Assembly: GCF_003634555.1 (NCBI RefSeq)
Contig: NZ_RBKS01000001.1
Coordinates: 310,001 to 374,000 of the forward strand
DNA length: 64,000 nt
Direction: 5' to 3'
Source of the DNA: Frondihabitans australicus
GTDB taxonomy: Bacteria > Actinomycetota > Actinomycetes > Actinomycetales > Microbacteriaceae
Shown here: one piece after another, positions 1-8,760 of the stretch
How positions within the stretch are numbered: the first letter of the stretch is position 1
Layout of the letters: each line of letters begins with the position of its first letter
Notes under the pieces: generated by a model
Databases searched by the model: none
The model's input: the letters and a program-made list of their open reading frames with translations, nothing else
What the model was told of the DNA's origin: nothing
Made by a program: the position numbers and the translations under genes

Positions 1-21
1 CGATTACTCTCATGCGATGAG

Positions 22-61
22 CCGTGCGGCAGATGCACGGTCGATCACAGTTTCGAGAGGA
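22..61 (+). promoter_or_regulatory. stem-loop and ribosome binding site before the nucleoside lipoprotein
   Basis: A 6-bp stem (CCGTGC at 22-27, GCACGG at 35-40) with a 7-base loop is followed by a purine-rich GAGAGGA that ends about 5 bases before the GTG at 67. It supports that start. The promoter lies outside the window. Confidence 0.45.
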
Positions 62-66
62 TCAGC

Positions 67-1146
67 GTGACTATCTCTGTGCGCAAAGCCGCCCTCGCCG
101 GTATCGCCATGGTCGGGGCCACCGTGCTCCTGGCCGGCTGTGGCTCGGCTCCGTCCGCTTCGAAGACGACGAGCGCGTCTTCGAAGTACCTGCCCTGCAT
201 GGTGTCGGACTCCGGCGGCTTCAACGACAAGTCGTTCAACGAGCTGGGCCTCGACGGCCTGAAGGAGGCCGCGTCCGGCCTCGGCACGAGCTACAAGGCG
301 GTCGAGTCGGCCGACCAGACGGTGTACTCGTCGAACATCACCAGCCTCCTGAACCAGAAGTGCAACCTGATCATCACGGTCGGCTACCTCCTGTCGGACG
401 CCACGAAGACCGCGGCGAAGGCGAACCCCAAGACGGACTTCGCCACCATCGACGACAACGAGATCGACGCCGCCAACGTGCGCCCGATCACGTTCGAGAC
501 CGACGAGGCCGCATTCCTCGGCGGCTACGCCGCGGCCAGCTACTCGAAGACCGGCGTCGTCGGCACCCTCGGCGGCCAGCAGATCCCGACCGTCACGATC
601 TTCATGGACGGCTTTGCCGACGGCGTCGCCTACTACAACCAGCAGAAGCACAAGAACGTGAAGCTGGTCGGCTGGAACGAGAAGACGCAGAAGGGCGTCT
701 TCACCGGCGGATTCGAGGCCGGCACCGCCGCCAAGCAGGCCGCTCAGACCCTCCTCGACCAGGACGCCGACGTCATCATGCCCGTCGGCGGCCCGATCTA
801 CCAGAGCGCGGCTCAGGCGATCAAGGACTCGAAGAAGGGCCAGGTGCTGATCGGCGTCGACTCCGACACCTACCAGACCGACCCGCAGAACGCGTCGCTC
901 TTCCTCACCAGCGTCGAGAAGGGCATCGCGCCCGCGACGAAGGCCGTGGTCGAGGACGCCGCCAAGGGGAACTTCACGAAGACCCCGTACATCGGCACCC
1001 TGAAGAACGACGGCGTCGGCCTCGCCCCGTTCCACGACTACAAGGACAAGATCTCGTCCACGCTCCCCGCCGAGCTGAACACGATCAAGGCCGGCATCAT
1101 CGACGGCTCGATCAAGGTCGAGTCGCCGGCGGCGCTCACCAAGTAG
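67..1146 (+). CDS. BMP-family nucleoside-binding lipoprotein of an ABC importer
   Basis: Likely the extracellular substrate-binding lipoprotein of a nucleoside ABC importer (Bmp/PnrA family). The 359-aa product starts with GTG, has a basic N-terminus, a hydrophobic stretch and a lipobox LLAGC with the acylated Cys at residue 25. The mature part begins with the family-typical region VSDSGGFNDKSFNE. Length is normal for the family. It is the first gene of an operon followed by an ATPase, two permeases, cytidine deaminase and thymidine phosphorylase, so purine or pyrimidine nucleosides are the probable ligands; which ones cannot be told from the sequence. A strong hairpin follows the stop, which would let this gene be expressed above the rest of the operon. 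Confidence 0.93.
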   Translation: MTISVRKAALAGIAMVGATVLLAGCGSAPSASKTTSASSKYLPCMVSDSGGFNDKSFNELGLDGLKEAASGLGTSYKAVESADQTVYSSNITSLLNQKCNLIITVGYLLSDATKTAAKANPKTDFATIDDNEIDAANVRPITFETDEAAFLGGYAAASYSKTGVVGTLGGQQIPTVTIFMDGFADGVAYYNQQKHKNVKLVGWNEKTQKGVFTGGFEAGTAAKQAAQTLLDQDADVIMPVGGPIYQSAAQAIKDSKKGQVLIGVDSDTYQTDPQNASLFLTSVEKGIAPATKAVVEDAAKGNFTKTPYIGTLKNDGVGLAPFHDYKDKISSTLPAELNTIKAGIIDGSIKVESPAALTK

Positions 1147-1157
1147 CACCACCCGTG

Positions 1158-1189
1158 GCCCGGGGCGACGCGCGCGCGTCGCCCCGGGC
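1158..1189 (+). terminator. intercistronic GC hairpin after the lipoprotein gene
   Basis: A 32-base perfect palindrome starting GCCCGGGGCGACGCG lies 12 bases after the lipoprotein stop and 57 bases before the ATPase start. There is no T tract, so it probably acts as a 3' stabiliser or partial terminator between a highly expressed binding protein and its transporter. Confidence 0.6.
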
Positions 1190-1246
1190 CTGGGGCCTGT
1201 CCTCGCCGGTGCGTGCCGCGCCGGCTTCTCTTCCAGAAGGCACCCG

Positions 1247-2788
1247 ATGAAGCTCGAACTCCAGGGCATCACCAAGCGCTTCGGCGCACTCACCGCCAAC
1301 GACCACATCGACCTCACCGCCGAGCCGGGCGAGATCCACGCCCTCCTCGGCGAGAACGGCGCCGGCAAGTCGACGCTGATGAACGTCCTCTACGGCCTCT
1401 ACCAGGCCGACGAGGGGCGGATCCTGCTCGACGACGTGCCGCAGCACTTCGCCGGCCCCGGCGACGCGATGAACGCCGGCATCGGCATGGTCCACCAGCA
1501 CTTCATGCTCGTCCCGGTGTTCACCGTCGCCGAGAACGTCATGCTCGGCCACGAGGAGACCACCTTCGGCGGTCGCCTCGACCTGCCGGGAGCCCGCGCG
1601 AAGGTGCGCGAGATCTCCCGCCGCTTCGGGTTCGACGTCGACCCCGACGCGATCGTCGAGGAGCTGCCCGTCGGCGTGCAGCAGCGCGTCGAGATCATCA
1701 AGGCGCTCTCCCGCGAGGCGAAGGTCCTGATCTTCGACGAGCCCACAGCCGTGCTCACGCCGCAGGAGACCGACGAGCTCATGGCGATCATGCGCCAGCT
1801 GCGCGACGCCGGCACCGCCATCGTCTTCATCACCCACAAGCTCCGCGAGGTCCGCGAGGTCGCCGACCGCATCACCGTGATCCGCCTCGGCAAGGTCGTC
1901 GGCGAGGCGGAGCCGACCGCGTCCAACGCCGAGCTGGCGTCGCTCATGGTCGGCCGCTCGGTCGAGCTCACCGTGCAGAAGGAGCCCGCGACGCCGGGCG
2001 AGACCGCGCTCGTCGTCGACGGCCTCCGGGTCATCGACGCGATCGGGCAGGTCGTCGTCGACGACGTGTCGTTCGAGCTGCATCGCGGCGAGATCCTGGC
2101 GATCGCGGGCGTGCAGGGCAACGGGCAGACCGAGCTGACCGAGGCGATCCTGGGCCTGCAGGATCGAGTCGAGGGTCGCATCCTGCTCGACGGCCGGGAG
2201 ATCCAGGGGCAGAGCGTCCGCCGCGTGCTCGATGCCGGGGTCGGCTTCGTGCCCGAGGACCGCACCGAGGACGGCCTCGTCGGCGAGTTCACCATCGCCG
2301 AGAACCTCATGCTCGACCGCTCGTACCGCTCGCCGTTCGTGCGCCGCGGGTGGCTCAAGCTCGTCGACCTGGCGCAGTTCGCCGCCGACAAGGTGAAGGA
2401 GTTCGACATCAGGAGCCAGGGGATCACCACCCCGGTCGGCCGCCTGTCGGGCGGAAACCAGCAGAAGGTCGTGCTCGCCCGCGAGCTGTCGCGCGACCTG
2501 CGCCTGTTCGTCGCGGCCCAGCCCACGCGCGGCATCGACGTCGGCTCGATCGAGTTCGTGCACAAGCGGATCGTCGCCACACGCGACGAGGGCGTGCCCG
2601 TCATCGTCGTCTCGACCGAGCTCGACGAGGTCACCGCCCTGGCCGACCGCATCGCCGTGATGTACCGCGGCGCGATCGTCGGCATCGTGCCCGCCGACAC
2701 GCCGCGTGACGTGCTCGGCCTGATGATGGCCGGCGAGACGCCCGACGCGCCCGACTCCGAGAACCACCAGAAGGAGCAGCTCGCATGA
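1247..2788 (+). CDS. nucleoside ABC transporter ATP-binding protein (two ATPase domains)
   Basis: Energises the nucleoside importer on the inner face of the membrane. The 513-aa product holds two fused ABC domains, as in the sugar/nucleoside (RbsA, YufO) class. Domain 1 has Walker A GENGAGKST near residue 36 and Walker B VLIFDEPTAVL. Domain 2, from about residue 255, has a modified Walker A (GVQGNGQT), an intact signature LSGGNQQKVVLAREL and a degenerate Walker B region FVAAQPTRGIDVGS. This asymmetry is normal for the class: one composite site is active. Start ATG at 1247; the stop overlaps the next gene by 4 bp (ATGA), indicating translational coupling. Confidence 0.93.
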   Translation: MKLELQGITKRFGALTANDHIDLTAEPGEIHALLGENGAGKSTLMNVLYGLYQADEGRILLDDVPQHFAGPGDAMNAGIGMVHQHFMLVPVFTVAENVMLGHEETTFGGRLDLPGARAKVREISRRFGFDVDPDAIVEELPVGVQQRVEIIKALSREAKVLIFDEPTAVLTPQETDELMAIMRQLRDAGTAIVFITHKLREVREVADRITVIRLGKVVGEAEPTASNAELASLMVGRSVELTVQKEPATPGETALVVDGLRVIDAIGQVVVDDVSFELHRGEILAIAGVQGNGQTELTEAILGLQDRVEGRILLDGREIQGQSVRRVLDAGVGFVPEDRTEDGLVGEFTIAENLMLDRSYRSPFVRRGWLKLVDLAQFAADKVKEFDIRSQGITTPVGRLSGGNQQKVVLARELSRDLRLFVAAQPTRGIDVGSIEFVHKRIVATRDEGVPVIVVSTELDEVTALADRIAVMYRGAIVGIVPADTPRDVLGLMMAGETPDAPDSENHQKEQLA

Positions 2789-4068
2789 GCGAGGTCCAGC
2801 CCACGCCGTCGCGCGACGAGCGCAGCCGCACGATCCTGCGCGACATCGTCTCGTCGAACGCCATGATCTCGGTGCTGGCCGTCGTGCTCGCGCTCGTGAT
2901 CTCCGGAATCCTGATCGCCGCGACCGACCCGACCGTCGAGAAGACCTCCGGCTACTTCTTCGCCCGGCCCGGCGACACCTTCCAGGCCATCTGGTCGTCG
3001 GTCTCGATCGCCTACTCGTCGATCTTCCAGGGCGCCGTCATCGACTTCCAGGCGTCGACGTTCGCTGGCGCGATCTCGCCGCTGTTCGACACGCTGAACT
3101 TCGCCATGCCGCTGATCGTGGCCGGCCTCGGCGTCGCCCTGTCGTTCCGCGCGGGCATGTTCAACATCGGCGGCCAGGGCCAGATCCTCGCCGGAGCCGC
3201 AGCGGCCGGCTGGGTGGGCTTCTCCTTCCACCTGCCCCTCGCGATCCACCTGCCGCTCGCCGTCATCGCCGGCATCGTCGGCGGGGCGTTCTGGGGCTTC
3301 CTCGTCGGATTCATCAAGGCCCGCACCGGCGCGCACGAGGTGATCCTCACGATCATGCTCAACTACGTCGCGTTCTACCTCATCTCGTTCATGCTCCGCA
3401 CCCCCGGGCTCCTCCAGGCGAAGGGCACGACGAACCCGCAGTCCCCGGCGACGCTGCCCTCGGCGGTGCTGCCGCCGCTGCTGGGGTCGCAGTTCGCCGT
3501 CAACGTCGGCTTCCTGATCGTCATCGCCGCGACGTTCTTCTGCTCCTGGCTGCTGAACCGCTCGTCGCTCGGCTTCCGCTTCCGCGCGGTCGGCGAGAAC
3601 CCGCACGCCTCCCGCACCGCGGGCATGTCGGTCAAGGGCGTCTACGTCTGGGCGATGGTGCTCTCGGGCGCCCTCGTCGGCATCGCCGGGGCCACGCAGG
3701 TGCTCGGCACGCTGACGACCGGCTTCTCGTCGGGCATCGACGCGGGCATCGGCTTCGACGCCATCACCGTGGCGCTGCTCGGCCGCTCGCGCCCGTGGGG
3801 CGTCTTCGGCGCGGGCCTCCTCTTCGGCGCCCTCAAGGCCGGCGGCTACGCCATGCAGGCCGCGAACGGCGTGCCGATCGACATCGTGCTCGTCGTGCAG
3901 TCGCTCATCGTGCTGTTCGTCGCGGCGCCCCCGCTGGTCCGCACGATCTTCCGGCTCAGGGCACCAGGAGCAGGCGGAGGCCCCTCGACCACCGCCAAGC
4001 CGCCCCGCAGGCTCCGCCGCGCCGCGGCGGAGTCGTCGACCGCGCAGACCGTGGAGGCCGCCCAGTGA
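2785..4068 (+). CDS. nucleoside ABC transporter permease 1
   Basis: Integral membrane subunit of the importer (BPD_transp_2 / YufP-like). The 427-aa protein has a cytoplasmic N-terminal tail, a first membrane helix near residues 28-50, and roughly eight to ten hydrophobic segments overall. The typical cytoplasmic coupling motif region LGFRFRAVGENPHASRTAGM lies near residue 265. The C-terminal tail is rich in Pro, Arg and Ala. It overlaps the ATPase gene by 4 bp and the second permease by 4 bp. Confidence 0.92.
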   Translation: MSEVQPTPSRDERSRTILRDIVSSNAMISVLAVVLALVISGILIAATDPTVEKTSGYFFARPGDTFQAIWSSVSIAYSSIFQGAVIDFQASTFAGAISPLFDTLNFAMPLIVAGLGVALSFRAGMFNIGGQGQILAGAAAAGWVGFSFHLPLAIHLPLAVIAGIVGGAFWGFLVGFIKARTGAHEVILTIMLNYVAFYLISFMLRTPGLLQAKGTTNPQSPATLPSAVLPPLLGSQFAVNVGFLIVIAATFFCSWLLNRSSLGFRFRAVGENPHASRTAGMSVKGVYVWAMVLSGALVGIAGATQVLGTLTTGFSSGIDAGIGFDAITVALLGRSRPWGVFGAGLLFGALKAGGYAMQAANGVPIDIVLVVQSLIVLFVAAPPLVRTIFRLRAPGAGGGPSTTAKPPRRLRRAAAESSTAQTVEAAQ

Positions 4069-5354
4069 GCACCCTGACCCCCGACGTCGCCGTCCCGGCG
4101 AGCGAGACCCCCGGGCTCTCGGTCGAGCGGACCCGGTCGTGGAAGGCGCCCATCGCGTTGGCCGTCTTCACGATCCTGGCGCTGCTGCTCGTCACGGCCG
4201 CGCACCGCGGCGGCCACTCGACCTTCCGCCTCGCGTCGAGCACCGACTTCGTCAAGCTGCCGAACGCCGTGCTGCCCACCGCGGGCACCGGCGTCGTGCT
4301 GACGATCGTGCTCGCCGTCATCACGCTGCTGGCGGCTGCGCAGGTCGCCCGCTGGCAGAAGGTGCCGCTGTGGCTCCTGGCGGTCTTCGGCGTGCTGTTC
4401 TTCGTGGCGTTCCTGACCTGGGCGGGATCCGACAACTCGATCCTCGTGCCGGGCCTGTTGATCGGATCGCTCGGCCTGTCGACCCCGCTCATCTTCGGCG
4501 CCCTCGGCGGCGTCATCTCCGAGCGCGTCGGCGTCGTCAACGTGGCCATTGAAGGGCAGCTGCTCGGCGGCGCGTTCGTCTCGGCCGTCGTCGCCAGCGT
4601 CACCGGCTCGCTCTGGGTGGGCCTCGTCTCGGCGCTCGTCGCCGGTGCCGTGGTCTCGATGGTGCTCGCGGTGTTCAGCATCCGCTACCTCGTCGACCAG
4701 GTGATCGTCGGCGTCGTCCTCAACGTGCTGGTCACCGGCCTCACGAGCTTCCTCTACGGCGAGGTGCTGACGAACTCGCCCGGCCTGAACAAGGGCCTGC
4801 GCTTCTCGGCCTGGGACATCCCCGGCCTCTCGCGCATCCCGCTCATCGGACCGCTGCTGTTCCAGCAGAACGTCGTCGTCTACCTGATGTACATCGCGAT
4901 CGCCGCGGTCTTCATCGGACTGTTCCGCACCCGCTGGGGCCTCCGCCTCCGCGCGGTCGGCGAGCACCCGCAGGCGGCCGACACCGTGGGCATCAAGGTG
5001 AACGCGACGCGCTTCTGGAACGTCTCGCTGGCCGGCGCGATCGCAGGGCTCGGCGGCGCGTTCTTCACGCTCGGCGACCTGGGCGAGTTCCAGAAGGAGA
5101 TGACGGCAGGAGCCGGCTACATCGCCCTCGCCGCAGTGATCTTCGGCCGCTGGGACCCCATCAGGGCCACCCTCGCCGCGCTCCTGTTCGGGTTCGCCTC
5201 CAACCTGCAGAACGTGCTCAGCGTCGTCGGATCGCCGGTGCCGAGCGAGTTCATGCTGATGCTGCCGTATGTCGTCACGATCCTCGCCGTGGCCGGCCTC
5301 GTCGGCCAGTCGCGGGGGCCGGCGGCCTCGGGCAAGCCGTACATCAAGTCGTAG
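4065..5354 (+). CDS. nucleoside ABC transporter permease 2
   Basis: Second membrane subunit of the nucleoside importer (YufQ-like, BPD_transp_2), 429 aa. The GTG start at 4065 overlaps the upstream stop (GTGA). The open frame extends further upstream, but that part is a shadow inside permease 1. Many hydrophobic segments are present, with the coupling region GLRLRAVGEHPQAADTVGI near residue 292, parallel to permease 1. Both permeases thus probably form a heterodimer. Cytidine deaminase follows after 8 bp. Confidence 0.92.
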   Translation: MSTLTPDVAVPASETPGLSVERTRSWKAPIALAVFTILALLLVTAAHRGGHSTFRLASSTDFVKLPNAVLPTAGTGVVLTIVLAVITLLAAAQVARWQKVPLWLLAVFGVLFFVAFLTWAGSDNSILVPGLLIGSLGLSTPLIFGALGGVISERVGVVNVAIEGQLLGGAFVSAVVASVTGSLWVGLVSALVAGAVVSMVLAVFSIRYLVDQVIVGVVLNVLVTGLTSFLYGEVLTNSPGLNKGLRFSAWDIPGLSRIPLIGPLLFQQNVVVYLMYIAIAAVFIGLFRTRWGLRLRAVGEHPQAADTVGIKVNATRFWNVSLAGAIAGLGGAFFTLGDLGEFQKEMTAGAGYIALAAVIFGRWDPIRATLAALLFGFASNLQNVLSVVGSPVPSEFMLMLPYVVTILAVAGLVGQSRGPAASGKPYIKS

Positions 5355-5362
5355 GAGCCCCC

Positions 5363-5806
5363 ATGCCGCACCACACCCCGCCCGCCGGAGTCGACGTCGA
5401 CTGGGACGCCCTGCGCCAGACCGCGATCGCCGCCATGAGCCGCGCCTACGTGCCGTACTCGAAGTTCCCGGTCGGGGCTGCCGCGATCACGCTCGACGGG
5501 CGCGTCGTCTCCGGCTGCAACATCGAGAACGCCTCCTACGGCCTCACGCTCTGCGCCGAGTGCTCGCTCGTGACCGACCTCGTGATGGGCGGCGGCGGGC
5601 TCCTGGCCGCGTTCGCCTGCGTCGACGGCAACGGCGACGTGCTCATGCCGTGCGGCCGGTGCCGCCAGCTGCTGTACGAGCACTCGGCGGAGGGCATGAT
5701 CCTCGACACCGTGTCGGGGTTCAAGACGATCGACGAGGTGATCCCGGACGCGTTCGGGCCGCGCCAGCTCGACGCGTACCGCGCATCGCAGGGCGGCGCG
5801 TCGTGA
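5363..5806 (+). CDS. cdd: cytidine deaminase
   Basis: Converts cytidine and deoxycytidine to uridine and deoxyuridine in the cytoplasm. The 147-aa length fits the small tetrameric class. The zinc site is complete: NIENASYGLTLCAEC with the catalytic Glu in CAE, and PCGRCRQ supplying two more Cys ligands. The substrate loop YVPYSKFPVGAA is at the N-terminus. It sits in the nucleoside uptake operon and overlaps the next gene by 4 bp (GTGA), so imported cytidine is deaminated and passed to thymidine/uridine phosphorolysis. Confidence 0.96.
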   Translation: MPHHTPPAGVDVDWDALRQTAIAAMSRAYVPYSKFPVGAAAITLDGRVVSGCNIENASYGLTLCAECSLVTDLVMGGGGLLAAFACVDGNGDVLMPCGRCRQLLYEHSAEGMILDTVSGFKTIDEVIPDAFGPRQLDAYRASQGGAS

Positions 5807-7092
5807 GCGCCGTCGAGCCGTTCGACGCCGTCGACCTGATCCGCGTCAAGCGCGGGGGAGGGGCGCTCTCGACCGAGCAGATCGACTGGCTCGTCGACGC
5901 GTACACGCGCGGCTACGTCGAGGACGCCCAGATGTCGGCGATGACGATGGCGATCTTCCTCAACGGCATGGAGCGCAGCGAGATCCGCGACCTCACACTG
6001 GCCATGATCGCCTCGGGGTCGACGATGTCGTTCGACTCGCTCGGCAAGCCCACCGTCGACAAGCACTCCACCGGCGGCGTCGGCGACAAGATCACCCTGC
6101 CGCTCGCGCCCCTGGTGTCGTCGTTCGGCGTCGCCGTGCCGCAGCTCTCCGGGCGCGGACTCGGGCACACCGGAGGCACGCTCGACAAGCTCGAGTCCAT
6201 CCCGGGCTGGCAGGCGTCGATCTCGAACGAGAGGCTGTTCGAGATCCTGCGCGACTCCGGAGCCGTCGTCTGCGCGGCGGGAAGCGGCCTCGCACCCGCC
6301 GACGCGAAGCTCTACGCCCTGCGCGACACCACGGGCACCGTGGAGGCGATCCCGCTCATCGCGTCGTCGATCATGTCGAAGAAGATCGCCGAGGGCACCG
6401 CCGCGCTCGTGCTCGACGTGAAGTTCGGCTCCGGCGCGTTCATCCAGGACCTCGAGCAGTCGCGCCTTCTGGCCCGCACGATGGTCGACCTCGGCCGCGA
6501 CGCCGGGGTCGCCACCACGGCTCTCGTCACGGACATGAGCGAGCCGCTCGGCCACACGATCGGCAACGCGCTCGAGGTCCGCGAGGCCGTCGAGGTGCTC
6601 GAGGGCGGCGGGCCCGCCGACGTGCGCTCGCTCACCGTGGCGCTGGCGCGCGAGATGCTCGCGCTCGCCGGGCAGCCCGACGCCGACGTCGAGGCGGCCC
6701 TCGACGACGGCCGCGCCCTCGACTCGTGGCGACGCATGATCACGGCCCAGGGCGGCGACCCCTCCGCCCCGCTGCCGGTCGCGCGCGAGACCCACGTCGT
6801 CACCGCGTCGTCGTCGGGCTACCTCGTGCGCCAGGACGCCCTGCCCTTCGGCGTCGCCGCCTGGCGGCTCGGCGCGGGGCGAGCCAGGAAGCAGGATCCC
6901 GTCATGGCTTCGGCCGGCCTCGAACTCCACGCCAAGCCGGGCGACCGCGTCGTCGAGGGGCAGCCCCTCTTCACGCTCCACACCGACGAGCCGTCGCGAT
7001 TCGCGCGGGCGCTCGAGGCCGTCGAGGGTTCGTGGGAGATCGGCTCGGCTGCTCCTGCGCCCCGAACCCTCGTCGTGGACCGCCTCTCGTAG
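5803..7092 (+). CDS. deoA: thymidine (pyrimidine nucleoside) phosphorylase
   Basis: Cleaves thymidine or deoxyuridine with phosphate to base and deoxyribose 1-phosphate. The GTG start at 5803 overlaps the cdd stop by 4 bp, giving 429 aa, the usual family length; the longer upstream frame is a shadow of cdd. The glycosyltransferase family 3 signature KHSTGGVGDK lies near residue 83, with the N-terminal helical domain (LIRVKRGGGALSTEQIDWLV) before it and the C-terminal PYNP domain after residue 340. Last gene of the uptake operon; a hairpin and a separate promoter follow. Confidence 0.95.
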   Translation: MSAVEPFDAVDLIRVKRGGGALSTEQIDWLVDAYTRGYVEDAQMSAMTMAIFLNGMERSEIRDLTLAMIASGSTMSFDSLGKPTVDKHSTGGVGDKITLPLAPLVSSFGVAVPQLSGRGLGHTGGTLDKLESIPGWQASISNERLFEILRDSGAVVCAAGSGLAPADAKLYALRDTTGTVEAIPLIASSIMSKKIAEGTAALVLDVKFGSGAFIQDLEQSRLLARTMVDLGRDAGVATTALVTDMSEPLGHTIGNALEVREAVEVLEGGGPADVRSLTVALAREMLALAGQPDADVEAALDDGRALDSWRRMITAQGGDPSAPLPVARETHVVTASSSGYLVRQDALPFGVAAWRLGAGRARKQDPVMASAGLELHAKPGDRVVEGQPLFTLHTDEPSRFARALEAVEGSWEIGSAAPAPRTLVVDRLS

Positions 7093-7100
7093 CGAACCTC

Positions 7101-7121
7101 CAGCCGCCGCTCGCGCGGCTT
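7101..7121 (+). terminator. hairpin after deoA
   Basis: AGCCGC and GCGGCT arms flank a short GC loop directly after the deoA stop. No T tract is seen. It separates the uptake operon from the add promoter. Confidence 0.4.
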
Positions 7122-7157
7122 GTGGCCGTCGTTCAGATTCCTGGCGTCGGCCGCTAG

Positions 7158-7163
7158 TACGGT
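7158..7163 (+). promoter_or_regulatory. -10 element giving a leaderless add mRNA
   Basis: TACGGT ends six bases before the ATG of add, so transcription should begin at or next to the A of the start codon. No Shine-Dalgarno sequence precedes the ATG. The same spacing recurs at other genes in this window. Confidence 0.5.
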
Positions 7164-7169
7164 TGACCC

Positions 7170-8309
7170 ATGAGCGCGCCGGATCAGGAGTACCGCTTGC
7201 CTGACGGTGGCCCGAGCATCGCCGCCCTGCCGAAGGTGTCGCTGCACGACCACCTAGACGGAGGCCTGCGCCCCTCGACGATCCTCGAGCTCGCCGACGA
7301 GGCCGGCATCGCCCTCCCCGCCTCCGACGCCACCGGGCTCACCGAGTGGTTCGCCTCGGCCGTGGCCGGCGCCTCTCTCGTCGACTACCTCAAGCGCTTC
7401 GACGTCACCAACGCCGTGATGCAGACGGCGCCGGCGCTCCGCCGCGTCGCCCACGAGTTCGTGCTCGACCTCGCCGCCGACGGCGTGATCCACGGCGAGG
7501 TGCGCTGGGGGCCGAGCCTCCACACCCGCGGCGGGCTCTCGCTCGACGAGGCGGTGGAGGCCGTGCAGGCGGGTTTCGACGACGCGACGCGCGACCTGGC
7601 CGAGCGCGGTCACCACGTAGGCGTGGGCCAGATCCTGTGCGCCCTCCGCAACGAGAGCCCCGTGGCCTCGCTCGAGATCGCCCAGCTCGCTCTCCGGCAC
7701 CGTGTGGGCGAAGGGTCGGGGGGAGTCCTCGGCTTCGACATCGCCGGCCCCGAGGCGGGTTTCCCGCCCGCGGCGCATCGCGAGGCGTTCGACCTGCTGC
7801 AGGCCGAGTTCCTGCCCGTGACCGTGCACGCCGGCGAGGCGGACGGCCTCACGAGCATCCGCGGCGCGCTCATCGACGGGCACGCGCTGCGTCTCGGGCA
7901 CGGGGTAAGGATCGCCGACGACATCAGCATCCTGCGCGACACCGGCGACGCCACCACGGTCGGGCTCGGGCCCATCGCCACCTGGGTGCGCGACCGCGAG
8001 ATCGCCCTCGAGCTCTCGCCGACGTCGAACCTGCAGACCGGAGCCTTCGCCTCGCGCGGCGACGACTTCGACGACCACCCGTTCGACCTGCTCTACCAGC
8101 TCGGGTTCCGCGTGACGGTCAACACCGACAACCGGCTGATGAGCGCGACCAGCCTCAGCCGCGAGCTGGCGCTGCTCGCGCAGGCGTTCGATTACGGTCT
8201 CGACGACTTCGAGCGGTTCCAGCAGAACGCGGCAGCGAGCGCGTTCCTGCCGCTCGAGGAGCGCGACGCCCTCGCCGACCGCATCGCCCTCGGGTTCGCG
8301 GAGGCATGA
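7170..8309 (+). CDS. add: adenosine deaminase
   Basis: Deaminates adenosine and deoxyadenosine to inosine nucleosides. The 379-aa protein carries the metal-binding SLHDHLDGGLR at the N-terminus, the catalytic region VTVHAGEAD near residue 220, and the late NTDNRLMS segment with the zinc-ligand Asp. The start ATG is fixed by a -10 element six bases upstream (leaderless). Products feed purine nucleoside phosphorylase at 11253-12098. Two PTS genes follow immediately (1 bp and overlapping), which suggests co-transcription. Confidence 0.95.
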   Translation: MSAPDQEYRLPDGGPSIAALPKVSLHDHLDGGLRPSTILELADEAGIALPASDATGLTEWFASAVAGASLVDYLKRFDVTNAVMQTAPALRRVAHEFVLDLAADGVIHGEVRWGPSLHTRGGLSLDEAVEAVQAGFDDATRDLAERGHHVGVGQILCALRNESPVASLEIAQLALRHRVGEGSGGVLGFDIAGPEAGFPPAAHREAFDLLQAEFLPVTVHAGEADGLTSIRGALIDGHALRLGHGVRIADDISILRDTGDATTVGLGPIATWVRDREIALELSPTSNLQTGAFASRGDDFDDHPFDLLYQLGFRVTVNTDNRLMSATSLSRELALLAQAFDYGLDDFERFQQNAAASAFLPLEERDALADRIALGFAEA

Positions 8310-8310
8310 G

Positions 8311-8760
8311 ATGACCCTGCCCCCGATCCCCGACGACGCCATCGTGCTCGGCGCGACCGCGTCGACCTGGCAGGAGGCCGTCCGCACCGCGGGCTCGGCC
8401 CTCGTGCGCAGCGGTGCTGCGCGCCCCGGCTACTCCGACGCCATGGTGCGCATGATCGACGAGCACGGCCCGTACGTCGTGATCGCCCCGGGCCTCGCCC
8501 TCGCCCACGCCCGCCCCGACGACCAGGTGCTCGCCACCGGTCTCGCCGTCGTCACGCTCGCTACGCCCGTCGAGTTCGGGCACCCGCACAACGACCCCGT
8601 GCGGGTCGTGCTGGGCCTCGCCGTCGACTCGGTCGGCGGCCACCTCGAATCCATCGCCGACCTCGCCAACGTGTTCAACGACACGAGCGTGATCGTCGTC
8701 CTCGCCGACGCGGCCAGCCCCGACGAGGTGCGGTCGCTCATGGGGGTGTCGTCTCTCTGA
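8311..8760 (+). CDS. PTS EIIA-type phosphotransfer protein
   Basis: A 149-aa protein of the mannitol/fructose/ascorbate EIIA_2 type. The probable phospho-accepting His is in GLALAHARPDD near residue 66, and a second His-rich element GHPHNDPV follows about 25 residues later, as expected for the active site. It lies 1 bp after add and overlaps the EIIB gene by one base (TGATG). No EIIC membrane gene is near, so the sugar cannot be told. It may supply a distant EIIC or act in regulation of nucleoside or ribose use. Confidence 0.85.
   Translation: MTLPPIPDDAIVLGATASTWQEAVRTAGSALVRSGAARPGYSDAMVRMIDEHGPYVVIAPGLALAHARPDDQVLATGLAVVTLATPVEFGHPHNDPVRVVLGLAVDSVGGHLESIADLANVFNDTSVIVVLADAASPDEVRSLMGVSSL

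Noticed and set aside
2500-2560. Degenerate Walker B in the second ATPase domain as a sign of a broken gene
   Set aside because: The AQPTRG form is common in this class of nucleoside/sugar ATPases; the frame is intact.
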